Part shown: positions 9,315 through 17,950 of the stretch, one piece after another
Layout: each line of letters opens with the position of its first letter
How positions within the stretch are numbered: position 1 is the first letter of the stretch
Source of the DNA: an uncultured Sediminibacterium sp.
GTDB taxonomy: Bacteria > Bacteroidota > Bacteroidia > Chitinophagales > Chitinophagaceae
NCBI RefSeq assembly: GCF_946481145.1
Contig: NZ_CAMLMJ010000011.1
Coordinates: 56,745-120,744, forward strand
Length of the DNA stretch: 64,000 nucleotides
Reading direction: 5' to 3'
Made by a program: the position numbers and the translations under genes
The notes under the pieces: model-generated
Told to the model about the DNA's origin: nothing
Seen by the model: only the letters and a program-made list of their open reading frames with translations
Database searches by the model: none

Positions 9315-9740
9315 TTAAGAATTCCCGAAAACCACTATCAACGCATAAATAACGCCGGGTAGCCAGAATAAGAGTGTTAGCAGTAAACTAAGCCAGAACT
9401 TTCCATTTATTTCGCCCTGGTGTAAGCCTACGGCTAATGGTGGGAGTATTACACAGAGGATACCTAGTAATACCTGATTGGTACTCACTTCTCCCCCGGC
9501 TTTCTTGGTGGCTTTGTATTCTCGAAGCATTTTCTTTACTTCTTTCATCCTGGCTTTTCTTTCGGCTCTGGTCAGGCTTTTAAATTCACGCATTGCGTCT
9601 TCAACCACGATATCATTCATAACTGGCTCTGTGGTTATAGCGGCCGAAGTATCCGTATTACTTGTTTTGGAGGTAATTACACTGGCTTGAGTAGTAATCG
9701 TTAAACCAAGTGCAATACACAGAAGGGTAAAGATTTTCAT
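9315..9740 (-). CDS. Secreted/membrane protein with C-terminal Pmp3/YqaE domain
   Basis: 141 residues from the ATG at 9740. A signal peptide (MKIFTLLCIALGLTITTQA) is followed by a charged middle part (FKSLTRAERKARMKEVKKML). The C-terminal 50 residues match the UPF0057/Pmp3 two-helix membrane family: LLGILCVILPPLAVGL and FWLSLLLTLLFWLPGVIYAL. Pmp3 proteins are small membrane proteins linked to salt and cation stress in other organisms. The role here is unknown. The form with signal peptide and charged linker is common in Bacteroidota. Confidence 0.85.
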   Translation of the reverse strand: MKIFTLLCIALGLTITTQASVITSKTSNTDTSAAITTEPVMNDIVVEDAMREFKSLTRAERKARMKEVKKMLREYKATKKAGGEVSTNQVLLGILCVILPPLAVGLHQGEINGKFWLSLLLTLLFWLPGVIYALIVVFGNS

Positions 9741-9852
9741 ACTTGATGGATTTAACATTGAAAATACGACATTTTTAATTTGCTGGAAAGGTCATAATCT
9801 CTATGTATATTGCTATTCTGTAAACAAATTCACTTTAACCAAGGCTAATTAC

Positions 9853-11145
9853 ATGAGAACTATTTTATTCAGTACAGCATTGCTGATAGGCACAGTAGTG
9901 ACGGCGCAAGATTTACCCGCTACTTATCCTCAACTGGTAAAAGATATAACCCCTAAACTGGTTGAATGGCGCAGACATTTTCACCAGAATCCGGAATTGT
10001 CTAACCGTGAGTTTAAAACAGGTGCCTATATCGCCGATTACCTGCGCTCAATAGGGTATGAAGTAAAAGCCAATGTTGCGAAAACAGGAGTTGTCGCAGT
10101 ACTCAAAGGCGGCAAGCCTGGTCCTGTAGTGGCATTAAGAGCAGATATAGATGCGCTGCCTGTTACAGAAAGGGTAAATATTCCATTCGCATCCAAAGTA
10201 ACTACTTCTTTCAATGGACAAAACGTTGGCGTAATGCATGCCTGCGGACATGATTCACATACTTCCATTTTAATGGGAACTGCTACTGTTTTAAAACAAA
10301 TGCAAAAAGATGTTCCGGGAACCGTTGTCTTTTTATTCCAGCCTGCTGAAGAAGGTGCTCCAGAAAATGAAGAAGGTGGGGCATCATTAATGGTTAAAGA
10401 AGGCGTATTGAATAACCCTAAAGTTGAAGCGGTTTTCGGAATGCACATAAAATCAGAAGTACCTGCCGGACAACTACAATATAAAACCGGGGCATTTATG
10501 GCTTCGTCAGACTGGTTTCGCATTAAAGTAAAAGGCAAAGGCGCACATGGTTCAAAACCCTGGACTGGCGTTGACCCTATTGCCTCGGCAGCTAATATTA
10601 TTGAAGGATTACAACAGATTGTTAGCAGACAAATGGAACTTACAAAAGCTCCGGTGGTAATTAGTGTGGGTTCTATTCATTCCGGTGTTAGAAATAATAT
10701 CATTCCGGAAGAATGTGAATTGCTCGGCACCATCCGTACACTCGATAGTAAAATGCAGAAAGAAGTACATGAACGCATCCGTAATACAGTAAAACATATA
10801 GCAGCTAGTTCTGGTGCAGAAGCGGATGTATTTATTGATACAAAAACCCTGGTTACCTACAACGATCCCGCATTAGTAAAACTAACCCTTCCCTTTTTAG
10901 AAAAAGCGGCTGGTAAAGGCAATGTAGTTGAAAGAGACTGGGATACCGGCGCTGAAGATTTTTCTTTTTATGGGGTTGATATTCCCAGCTTTTTCTTTTA
11001 TCTGGGTGGAATGCCTAAAGGCATGGATCCGGCTAAAGCATCTTTGCACCATACACCCGATTTCTATATTGATGAAAGTGGATTTGATCTTGGAGTGAAA
11101 GCTTTTTGTCAGTTGGTGTTTGATTATGCGAAGGCTAAAAAGTAG
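9853..11145 (+). CDS. M20-family amidohydrolase/peptidase, exported
   Basis: 430 residues with an N-terminal signal peptide ending near residue 18. Metal-binding and catalytic motifs are intact: WRRHFHQNPELS, LRADIDALPV, MHACGHDSHTSILMG, FLFQPAEEGAPE, and TGAEDFSFY near the C-terminus. The dimerisation domain sits between roughly residues 215 and 330 (KGKGAHGSKPWTGVDPI). Relatives hydrolyse N-acyl amino acids, hippurate or small peptides with a di-metal centre, here probably in the periplasm. Exact substrate unknown. Confidence 0.93.
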   Translation: MRTILFSTALLIGTVVTAQDLPATYPQLVKDITPKLVEWRRHFHQNPELSNREFKTGAYIADYLRSIGYEVKANVAKTGVVAVLKGGKPGPVVALRADIDALPVTERVNIPFASKVTTSFNGQNVGVMHACGHDSHTSILMGTATVLKQMQKDVPGTVVFLFQPAEEGAPENEEGGASLMVKEGVLNNPKVEAVFGMHIKSEVPAGQLQYKTGAFMASSDWFRIKVKGKGAHGSKPWTGVDPIASAANIIEGLQQIVSRQMELTKAPVVISVGSIHSGVRNNIIPEECELLGTIRTLDSKMQKEVHERIRNTVKHIAASSGAEADVFIDTKTLVTYNDPALVKLTLPFLEKAAGKGNVVERDWDTGAEDFSFYGVDIPSFFFYLGGMPKGMDPAKASLHHTPDFYIDESGFDLGVKAFCQLVFDYAKAKK

Positions 11146-11155
11146 ATAAACTATT

Positions 11156-11222
11156 TATTGCCACAGAGGGCACAGAGAAACACAGAATCATTCAGTGGAT
11201 TTCAGTGCCTTCAGTGGCAATA
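11156..11222. repeat. Imperfect inverted repeat with CACAG words
   Basis: The left arm (11156-11188) carries repeated CACAG and the right arm (11189-11222) repeated CAGTG. The arms pair over about 34 nt with about eight mismatches. It occupies the whole convergent junction between the amidohydrolase and yggS genes. The spacing of its words is 9-10 bp, so it differs from the heptamer families. Confidence 0.7.
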
Positions 11223-11226
11223 AATT

Positions 11227-11886
11227 TTAAGCATAATTTCTCGCCCCAAACAGCAAACTTCCAATCCTAACCATTGTACTCCCCTCTTCAATTGCAATTT
11301 TATAATCACCACTCATGCCCATGCTGAGGATGGCTGAGGTAGGGTAGCTGGTGGCGGTTTTGATCAGTAGTTGGTGCAAGTATTTAAATTCATTCCGTAC
11401 TTTGGTTTCATCCTCACTGAAAGAAGCCATACCCATTAAACCACCTACTTTTACATTCGGGAATAATTCTAACTGAGCCATTGCTTCAGTCAATTCATGC
11501 TCATCCATTCCAAATTTAGTCTCTTCGCTCGCTATATGAATCTGTAATAAGCAATTGATAATCCTGTTATTTTTAGCTGCCTGCTTATCAATTTCCTTCA
11601 GCAACTTTAAACTATCAACACCATGAATCAGGTGAACAAAAGGTGCGATATATTTTACTTTATTGGATTGTAAATGTCCAATAAAATGCCAACGGATATC
11701 CTGAGGAAGTACAGCCTGTTTATCTACCAGTTCCTGAACATAGTTCTCGCCAAAATCACGTTGTCCTAATGCATATAATGCTTGAATATCTTCAACAGGT
11801 TTGGTTTTACTAACTGCAACCAAGGTAACTCCATCAGCAGTTAATGCTGCACTGAGTTCCTGGTACTGCTCAACATTTACGGACAT
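11227..11886 (-). CDS. YggS/PLPBP-family pyridoxal phosphate homeostasis protein
   Basis: 219 residues, typical length. PLP lysine K27 lies in VAVSKTKP. Other conserved blocks are GENYVQEL, WHFIGHLQSNKVKY, GLMGMASF, LSMGMSGDY and GSTMVRIGSLLFGAR. The family is a monomeric PLP-binding barrel without known catalytic activity that keeps vitamin B6 and amino/keto-acid pools balanced. It is the first gene of a minus-strand stretch that continues with the hut genes, but a repeat-filled gap separates them. Confidence 0.95.
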   Translation of the reverse strand: MSVNVEQYQELSAALTADGVTLVAVSKTKPVEDIQALYALGQRDFGENYVQELVDKQAVLPQDIRWHFIGHLQSNKVKYIAPFVHLIHGVDSLKLLKEIDKQAAKNNRIINCLLQIHIASEETKFGMDEHELTEAMAQLELFPNVKVGGLMGMASFSEDETKVRNEFKYLHQLLIKTATSYPTSAILSMGMSGDYKIAIEEGSTMVRIGSLLFGARNYA

Positions 11887-11909
11887 AGCAGAAATTTAGA
11901 GCGAAAATA

Positions 11910-12039
11910 GTGAATTGTCGGGTGTGAATTGTCCGGCGTGAATTGTCAATGGTGAATGGTGAATGGTAATAGGAAGTTATGAGTAATAAAATTTTATTAT
12001 TGACAATTCACCATTGACAATTCACACCCGACAATTCAC
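11910..12039. repeat. Long inverted pair of GTG/GTC 7-bp word arrays
   Basis: The left array (11910-11965) alternates GTGAATT with GTC words. The right array (11998-12039) is its inverted counterpart. Both arms contain the rare word GTCGGGT directly after the outermost GTGAATT. The right arm supplies the stop codon of the hutG-like gene (12036-12038). Spacer about 32 nt, AT-rich. Confidence 0.9.
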
Positions 12040-13100
12040 GCCCTGCTCGTAAACATTGCTTTCACAAAATCGGCAACAAGATAGCTGATCATTTTGCCGG
12101 TACCGTGTCCGCCGCGGCCGTCTGATAATTGTACGGCGCCCTCGCAAATATGGAGATAGGCCACTTTGCTGTCGGTTGCAGTGAAGTTGATATATTGACG
12201 GGCATGAGCCAGGGAGATACCTGCCGGACTAGACGCACTGCTGATACTGTTTTCAATTACATCCATATCTAATTCAATTCCGCAGTAAGTATCTTCGGTA
12301 AAACCAGTGGCATGTGCTACTGATTGCAGGAATGTTCTTTTTTCATGGAGAAAAATATCTTCGTAACTGATACAATCTATGAACGGATTATTCACCATAT
12401 CCATCCATACATTTTGAGGGAGATAGTTTTCATGATAGCCGATTACACAGTATTTCTCCAGGTATCCGTCAGCTTCAGCATAGGAAAATCCATTGCCACT
12501 ATGCCGGCCTTCCATGGGTCTGAAATCTGCATGTGCATCGAGGTTAATCGCATTGATTTGTGCTAATGGAATTATTCCGGATTTATACAACCCTTTTGCC
12601 GCTCCTTTGATACAGGGGTAAGCATTATTATGTCCACCTCCTATTACAATCGGAATTTTTTGGTTCTGGGTGATTAGGTGTATCAACTGCTCCACTTCAT
12701 CATCAATCATATTTACGGCATGTCTGTAGGCGGCTAATTGTTCATCGTATCCCTGCGCATTTGAATCGATGAGTTGCTTGGCTTCATTAAAATCAAAGTG
12801 ACCAATTAACAGGATACTACTTCCTTCAAAAAAATCATTACTCTGTGTATTTAAAAATGCTTGCAAGAAAGCAATCCATGCAGAATCACAACCTCCCACA
12901 CCCTGATTTGCCAACACGCCAATATCTTCCGGAATACCAATCAATACAAAAGGCGCACTCGACTGCCTGATAGCTGTTTCCAAATCAGGCGCATGTTGTA
13001 AAACCTGTATCCGCTCCCCGATTTTTGTCTCAAACCGACGGATGCGTGTAACAGACAGGATATCCTGCTTATTATAAATTTTCAAATGTGGCAGTTGCAA
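12036..13100 (-). CDS. hutG: Formimidoylglutamase-like protein (arginase superfamily)
   Basis: 354 residues. Ureohydrolase metal motifs are present: GGGHNNA, NLDAHADFRPMEGRHSG and a late ELDMDVIENS block. The usual serine before the last Asp-x-Asp is replaced by Glu-Leu. The superfamily uses two Mn ions to release urea or formamide. Adjacency to hutI (140 bp apart, same strand) points to formimidoylglutamate cleavage in histidine degradation rather than arginine hydrolysis; this is inference. The start is a TTG at 13100 (no ATG fits). The stop TGA is part of the repeat word GTGAATT. Confidence 0.8.
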   Translation of the reverse strand: MQLPHLKIYNKQDILSVTRIRRFETKIGERIQVLQHAPDLETAIRQSSAPFVLIGIPEDIGVLANQGVGGCDSAWIAFLQAFLNTQSNDFFEGSSILLIGHFDFNEAKQLIDSNAQGYDEQLAAYRHAVNMIDDEVEQLIHLITQNQKIPIVIGGGHNNAYPCIKGAAKGLYKSGIIPLAQINAINLDAHADFRPMEGRHSGNGFSYAEADGYLEKYCVIGYHENYLPQNVWMDMVNNPFIDCISYEDIFLHEKRTFLQSVAHATGFTEDTYCGIELDMDVIENSISSASSPAGISLAHARQYINFTATDSKVAYLHICEGAVQLSDGRGGHGTGKMISYLVADFVKAMFTSRA

Positions 13101-13143
13101 AGCGTTGGGTTTTGTAGTTGAATATACGGAAAACTGGGAAAAA

Positions 13144-13262
13144 GTGAGGGGTGAATTGTCAATTGTGAATGGTCAATAGCACGATATATAAGTATCAACC
13201 AAACTAATTAGTCCCCATTCCCCATTCACAATTCACCATTCACAATTCACTCCCATTCACTA
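13144..13262. repeat. Inverted pair of GTG/GTC-AAT 7-bp word arrays
   Basis: Left array 13144-13178 and right array 13212-13262, the latter with at least six inverted words (mostly GTGAATT and GTGAATG, with GGGAATG). The right array overlaps the 3' end of hutI: its final residues V-N-G-S-E-L and stop are read from the words. Confidence 0.88.
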
Positions 13263-14469
13263 AAACCCGGTCAATTAAATTCGATCCGAAAGCATAGGGA
13301 ATATAGGCTATTGACGGAATAGGTTTAGTTATGATGAGGTTTGCACGCTTGCCGACTGTAATGCTTCCTACTTCTTTTTCGAGTCCCATGGCAAATGCAC
13401 CATTAATAGTGGCCGCATTAATGGCTTCTTCGGGTAACATTTTCATTTGAATACAGCTCATCGAAACAACGGTATTCATGTTGCCACTTGGACTTGATCC
13501 TGGATTGTAATCAGAAGCTATGGCAACGGCCGCTCCTGCATCTATAATGCTTCTTGCAGGCTGGAAGGGCATGCGAAGAAAATAGGCTGCTGTAGGTAAG
13601 AGTGTACCAATAGTATTGGATGATGCCAATATATTGATAGTCGTTTCATCCATGGTTTCTAAATGATCTACAGATACAGCATTCACAGCAACACCTGCCT
13701 GCACTCCTCCTGAAAGGTTTAGCTGATTGGCATGAATTTTTGCCTTTAATCCATATCGCTTACCCGCTTCACAGATGCGCATGGTTTCTTCCTGACTGAA
13801 AAAACCTTCCTCGCAAAAAACATCTATATAATCTGCCAACTGCTCTCTGTCGATTGCAGGTAACATATCGTTGATGATTAGGTCGATATACGATTCATGG
13901 TCTTCTTTAAATAATACCGGATATGTATGTGCTCCCAGAAATGTAGCTTTTACCGGTATCGGGAGGTGTTCTTTCAAACGACGTATTACGCGTAACATCT
14001 TTAACTCAGCATCCAGTGATAAACCATATCCACTTTTTATTTCAATAGCTCCGGTTCCTAAAGCAATAAGTTCTAGTATTCTTTTTCTGGCTTGTTCATA
14101 AAGCACATCTTCTGTTGTAAGGGCCAGTTTATTTGCTGAGTTCAAGATGCCTCCCCCTTTTGCAGCTATTTCTGCGTAACTAAGTCCTTTTAACTTATCT
14201 ACAAACTCATCTTCCCTGCTGGCCGCAAATACAGCATGGGTATGACTATCACACCAGCATGGCAATATACTTCCTCCTTTAATATCGAGTACTTCAGTTG
14301 CGTCCGGACAAATATCCATGGTGCCAAAATCTGCAATACGTCCATTGATGATCTGTACCCATGCATTATTCAGCACGGGCAAGTTTTTTAAAGCTTCTCC
14401 CCTTAATAATTCAGGATGCTTGCGAACATTTATGAGCTGATGAATGTTGGTGATTAGCAAATTAGACAT
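13240..14469 (-). CDS. hutI: Imidazolonepropionase
   Basis: 409 residues, family length. Metal-binding HxH lies in CWCDSHTHAVFAASREDEF. Further signatures are AKGGGILNSANKLA, EIKSGYGLSLDAELKMLRV, KIHANQLNLSGG, AVSVDHLE and ALASDYNPGS (here ASDYNPGSSPSGNM). It hydrolyses imidazolone-5-propionate to formimidoyl-L-glutamate, the substrate of the neighbouring HutG-like enzyme. hutH and hutU are not in the window. The C-terminus lies in the repeat array at 13212-13262. Confidence 0.95.
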   Translation of the reverse strand: MSNLLITNIHQLINVRKHPELLRGEALKNLPVLNNAWVQIINGRIADFGTMDICPDATEVLDIKGGSILPCWCDSHTHAVFAASREDEFVDKLKGLSYAEIAAKGGGILNSANKLALTTEDVLYEQARKRILELIALGTGAIEIKSGYGLSLDAELKMLRVIRRLKEHLPIPVKATFLGAHTYPVLFKEDHESYIDLIINDMLPAIDREQLADYIDVFCEEGFFSQEETMRICEAGKRYGLKAKIHANQLNLSGGVQAGVAVNAVSVDHLETMDETTINILASSNTIGTLLPTAAYFLRMPFQPARSIIDAGAAVAIASDYNPGSSPSGNMNTVVSMSCIQMKMLPEEAINAATINGAFAMGLEKEVGSITVGKRANLIITKPIPSIAYIPYAFGSNLIDRVLVNGSEL

Positions 14470-14618
14470 ACCAGCAAATTAAGGAAAAACATATTGCCTT
14501 GAAATGAAATTATTGGCAATGATTAATCACCCTGTCGGTTATCCTAAGTTGTAAATAAACGATGATTAACACCAATAATGAATATGTTACCTTCGACTAA
14601 TTCAAAACTATTAAGCAG

Positions 14619-15311
14619 GTGATAGCAAGATTGACCATAGTAAAATATCCTAAATGGATGGGATGGGCAGGTTTTTTGTCGATGGCATTGTTTCGTATTC
14701 CATTATGGTTAAGCAGTACACACAGCTTTTGGAAACTGATGGGTTGTGGAAGGAATGGTAGTTTCGATAAAACACCCGACTGGCGACAATGGGCTCTGCT
14801 TGAAATATGGGACGCCAAAACAAAACAAGGAACCCATCCCCGATTCATACAACTATGGTGGAAATTCTTCGGTTGCAATAAAAGAATATTACTGCTTAAC
14901 CCGATTGAAGGTCATGGCACCTGGGATCATAAACATGTATTCGGAACACTGCCTAAGAAAAGTTTGTACAATGGGAAGATCGCCATCTTAACAAGGGCCA
15001 CCATCCGGATCAATAAGCTCAGCCGTTTCTGGAGCCAGGTAGATGCTGTAGCACAGAAAATGGCAACAGCTCCTGGCTTTCTTGGCTCAGTAGGTATTGG
15101 TGAAGTACCATGGATCAAACAAGCCACATTCAGCATATGGGAATCAAAAGATGCTATGACCAGCTTTGCCTATAAAATGCAGGAGCATGCAGAAGTAGTC
15201 AGGAAAACAAGAAGCGAAAACTGGTATAGCGAAGAAATGTTCGTCCGTTTCCAAATCATTGATAATGAAGGAGATCTGAATGTATTATCGCCAATTAGGG
15301 AAAATTCGTAA
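14619..15311 (+). CDS. Spheroidene monooxygenase (CrtA)-like protein
   Basis: 230 residues from GTG 14619, or 218 from ATG 14655. A near-consensus -7 element, TACCTTCG at 14588-14595, supports the GTG. Conserved CrtA blocks are visible: ATIRINKLSRFW, GFLGSVGIGEVPWIKQATFS, SKDAMTSFAYKMQEHAEV and RSENWYSEEMFVRF. The family oxygenates acyclic carotenoid ends at C-2. No other carotenoid gene is in the window, so substrate and pathway are open. Divergent from hutI with a shared 149-bp control region. Confidence 0.85.
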   Translation: MIARLTIVKYPKWMGWAGFLSMALFRIPLWLSSTHSFWKLMGCGRNGSFDKTPDWRQWALLEIWDAKTKQGTHPRFIQLWWKFFGCNKRILLLNPIEGHGTWDHKHVFGTLPKKSLYNGKIAILTRATIRINKLSRFWSQVDAVAQKMATAPGFLGSVGIGEVPWIKQATFSIWESKDAMTSFAYKMQEHAEVVRKTRSENWYSEEMFVRFQIIDNEGDLNVLSPIRENS

Positions 15312-15468
15312 CTTTATACTATAGATGCATCATTGCTCGACCATATCATTACTTACCGCACATTTTGCATGGATGTATCGTGGTCTTAATTCAATGCCCG
15401 ACCACTGAGGTCGAAATATTTTCCCTTTCCCCGTTAGCATTACTTTATTCATTTAATTCCGTTCTTAC

Positions 15469-16902
15469 ATGGAACATACATTGTTTGTTACCTCAGAAAT
15501 AGGTACGTTAAAACGTTTATTGGTACATAGTCCTGATAGTGGTTTAGGAAAAGTAGTGCCTTCAAAGGCGCAGGACTGGTTATTTGAAGATATCGTTCAC
15601 CTTGATACCATTCGCAAAGACGAATACGATTATTATACAAAGCTGCTTTTGTATTTTCTTGATCCGGGAAAAATAAAGGGAAGACTTAAAGAAGTGGATC
15701 AGGATGACAGAAATTTTTTCAAACCGGATTCACCTTCTTTTCATAAGTCAGACAAAGTAGTTGAATTACAATGTCTGCTGGCAGAAATATTGGAAGATAA
15801 AAATATCCGCTCTCAATTAATAGCATCCGTAGCTGCACTTGAAGGATGTACTTTTGAAGTACAGCAAAAGCTATTTGAATATTCAGCAGTGGAGCTTTCC
15901 AAAACTTTTATCTCTGGTACTTCGATCGATAAAAAATTGCTTTTTGCCCCAATTCCCAATTTTATTTTTACGCGTGATATCGGCATTACCATCAAAGATC
16001 ATGTGCTATTGAATAAGCCTGCAAAAAAAGCAAGAACCAGGGAAGCCCTTCTATCCAAATACATCTTTTTCCATCACCCTATGTTTGCAGCCTGGCAGAA
16101 GAATATCATTGAACTAAACGATTCGAACCAGGGCTTTCTTATGCCCGAGGAAGAAGAAGATGATCGAAAAACAACCCTTGAGGGGGGGGATATAATGGTG
16201 GTTAGTCCAAAGCATTTATTGGTAGGTATCAGTGAAAGAACATCTGCAGAAGCCGCAGCATTGATTACCAACCTGGTGTTTGAAAAAAGTTTAATGGAAA
16301 AAGTCTCCATCATACGCATTCCTAAAAAGCGTGATTACATGCATATTGATACTGTTTTTACACAGGTTAAAAAAGATGTATGGGTGATGTTGGGTAATTT
16401 TTCACGTAAGGCAGTGAAACATGAAGACGATAATACCATTGAAAGAATATTACAGGTAAAGAAAGAAGAGAAAATAAAGATTACCCAATTTCATAAGAAA
16501 TGTCCAGATAACCCCACCATTTTCGATAGCCTGGAAGATTTACTGGTAGATATCAGCGTAAATGATTTGCATTGTGAAAACGAAGTGCGTTTTATCTTCT
16601 CGGGTAATAATGAATTCCCCTATAATGCAAGGGAACAATGGACAGATTCCTGTAACCTGCTTGCGTTGAAAGAGGGTGTTGTATTAGGCTACGACAGAAA
16701 CGACAAAACCACAGAAGCTTTTCGCAAAGCAGGATTTACGATTGTACATGTAAAAGATTTATTAAACCAACTGGAAGCTGGCACGGTGAGTCCGGAATCA
16801 ATTACTGATACACTGATATTAATGCCATCAGCCGAACTCTCCCGTGCACGCGGAGGATTTCACTGTATGAGTATGCCGCTTTGGAGAAGCGAGGAGGGAT
16901 AG
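15469..16902 (+). CDS. Arginine deiminase-like amidinohydrolase
   Basis: 477 residues, longer than the usual ~410 of ArcA. Guanidino-group hydrolase motifs in order: LLVHSPDSGLGKVVP, LFEDIVHLD, PNFIFTRDIG, LEGGDIMVV, ISERTS, MHIDTVFTQV and a C-terminal GGFHCMSMPL with the nucleophile Cys at about residue 466. By family it converts arginine to citrulline and ammonia. The CtlX-type gene follows in the same direction, which fits a shared arginine/citrulline role. The extra length sits in the middle. The leader 15312-15468 has only a 5-bp hairpin (15399-15413) and no clear riboswitch. Confidence 0.88.
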   Translation: MEHTLFVTSEIGTLKRLLVHSPDSGLGKVVPSKAQDWLFEDIVHLDTIRKDEYDYYTKLLLYFLDPGKIKGRLKEVDQDDRNFFKPDSPSFHKSDKVVELQCLLAEILEDKNIRSQLIASVAALEGCTFEVQQKLFEYSAVELSKTFISGTSIDKKLLFAPIPNFIFTRDIGITIKDHVLLNKPAKKARTREALLSKYIFFHHPMFAAWQKNIIELNDSNQGFLMPEEEEDDRKTTLEGGDIMVVSPKHLLVGISERTSAEAAALITNLVFEKSLMEKVSIIRIPKKRDYMHIDTVFTQVKKDVWVMLGNFSRKAVKHEDDNTIERILQVKKEEKIKITQFHKKCPDNPTIFDSLEDLLVDISVNDLHCENEVRFIFSGNNEFPYNAREQWTDSCNLLALKEGVVLGYDRNDKTTEAFRKAGFTIVHVKDLLNQLEAGTVSPESITDTLILMPSAELSRARGGFHCMSMPLWRSEEG

Positions 16903-16906
16903 GGAT

Positions 16907-16968
16907 GTGAATTGTGAATGGTGAATGGTCAATAGGTAAAAATTCACCATTCACCATTCACCATTCAC
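16907..16968. repeat. Inverted pair of GTG-AAT 7-bp word arrays
   Basis: The left array (16907-16934) and right array (16941-16968) each hold four words, GTGAATG and variants, with a spacer of only 6 nt. It lies between the two co-directional amidinohydrolase genes. Confidence 0.9.
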
Positions 16969-16996
16969 ACCTTGCTCACCAATAAACCGATCCCCT

Positions 16997-17908
16997 ATGC
17001 AAACAACATCACACCTGCTCATGATAAAACCCGTTCGATTCGATTTTAATGCGGAGACGGCGGTTAATAATAGTTTTCAGCAATATTCACCTGATGATTC
17101 TATAGCTGAAAAAGCTGCAATGGAATTTGATCAGTTTGTTACTGTACTTACAAATGCCGGTATTGATGTAACGGTTGTACAGGATAGTCCTGAGCCACAT
17201 ACACCTGATTCTGTATTTCCTAATAACTGGATTTCCTTTCATGATGATGGCACGGTGTTTCTTTACCCCATGTTTGCTGAAAATCGTCGTCTGGAAAGAA
17301 AGCCGGCAGTAATAGAAGCCATTAAGCAAAAATTCATTTTAAAACAAACCATTGACCTTACCAGTTTTGAACATAGTCATTTGTTCCTGGAAGGTACTGG
17401 AAGTATGGTGCTGGATCGGGTCAATAAAATAGCCTATGCCTGTTTATCACCAAGAACAGCTATTACTGTGTTAAACAACTGGGCAGAAAAAGCAGGTTAT
17501 AAAGTAATTGATTTTATAGCTGTTGATAATAATGGTTTGCCTATTTATCATACCAATGTGATGATGTGTGTGGCAGACCAATATGCCGTTATCTGCTTGG
17601 AAGCTATACCAGATATAGCCAAACAAAATATGGTGAAGGATGCTTTATTGAATTCGGGCAAAACGATTATTCCAATCAGTTTTTCTCAGATGAATCAATT
17701 TGCAGGTAATATGTTACAGGTTCAAAATAATGCCGGCAATAAATACCTTGTAATGTCTAGCCAGGCTTATAACAGTCTTACAGAAACCCAGATCAAAGCC
17801 ATAGAAGCATTTAATCCAATTCTACATTCAGGCATTAAGACTATTGAAACCAATGGAGGAGGAAGCGCAAGGTGTATGATGGCCGAGGTATTCCTTCCAC
17901 TTAAATAG
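16997..17908 (+). CDS. ctlX: Citrulline utilization hydrolase CtlX family
   Basis: 303 residues, amidinotransferase/deiminase fold. Motifs: MIKPVRFDFN at the start, TPDSVFPNNWISFH, LEGTGSMVLDR, IYHTNVMMCVAD and a C-terminal NGGGSARCMMAEVF with the catalytic-type Cys at about residue 293. Known relatives are annotated as citrulline hydrolases or dimethylarginine hydrolase-like enzymes. The neighbour upstream is the arginine-deiminase-like gene, suggesting that they act in series. The start ATG at 16997 follows the repeat array by 28 bases. Confidence 0.87.
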   Translation: MQTTSHLLMIKPVRFDFNAETAVNNSFQQYSPDDSIAEKAAMEFDQFVTVLTNAGIDVTVVQDSPEPHTPDSVFPNNWISFHDDGTVFLYPMFAENRRLERKPAVIEAIKQKFILKQTIDLTSFEHSHLFLEGTGSMVLDRVNKIAYACLSPRTAITVLNNWAEKAGYKVIDFIAVDNNGLPIYHTNVMMCVADQYAVICLEAIPDIAKQNMVKDALLNSGKTIIPISFSQMNQFAGNMLQVQNNAGNKYLVMSSQAYNSLTETQIKAIEAFNPILHSGIKTIETNGGGSARCMMAEVFLPLK

Positions 17909-17950
17909 GAAACAGCGTTTTGAGATTTTGGGGTGTCTAATATACAGCAC

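Noticed and set aside
9167..9352. 61-codon open frame over the 8-bp repeat
   Set aside because: It is coded almost wholly by repeat units and overlaps two real genes.
15312..15468. Possible riboswitch or attenuator ahead of the arginine-deiminase-like gene
   Set aside because: Only a 5-bp hairpin (15399-15413) and loose complementary words are visible; no known riboswitch core was recognised.
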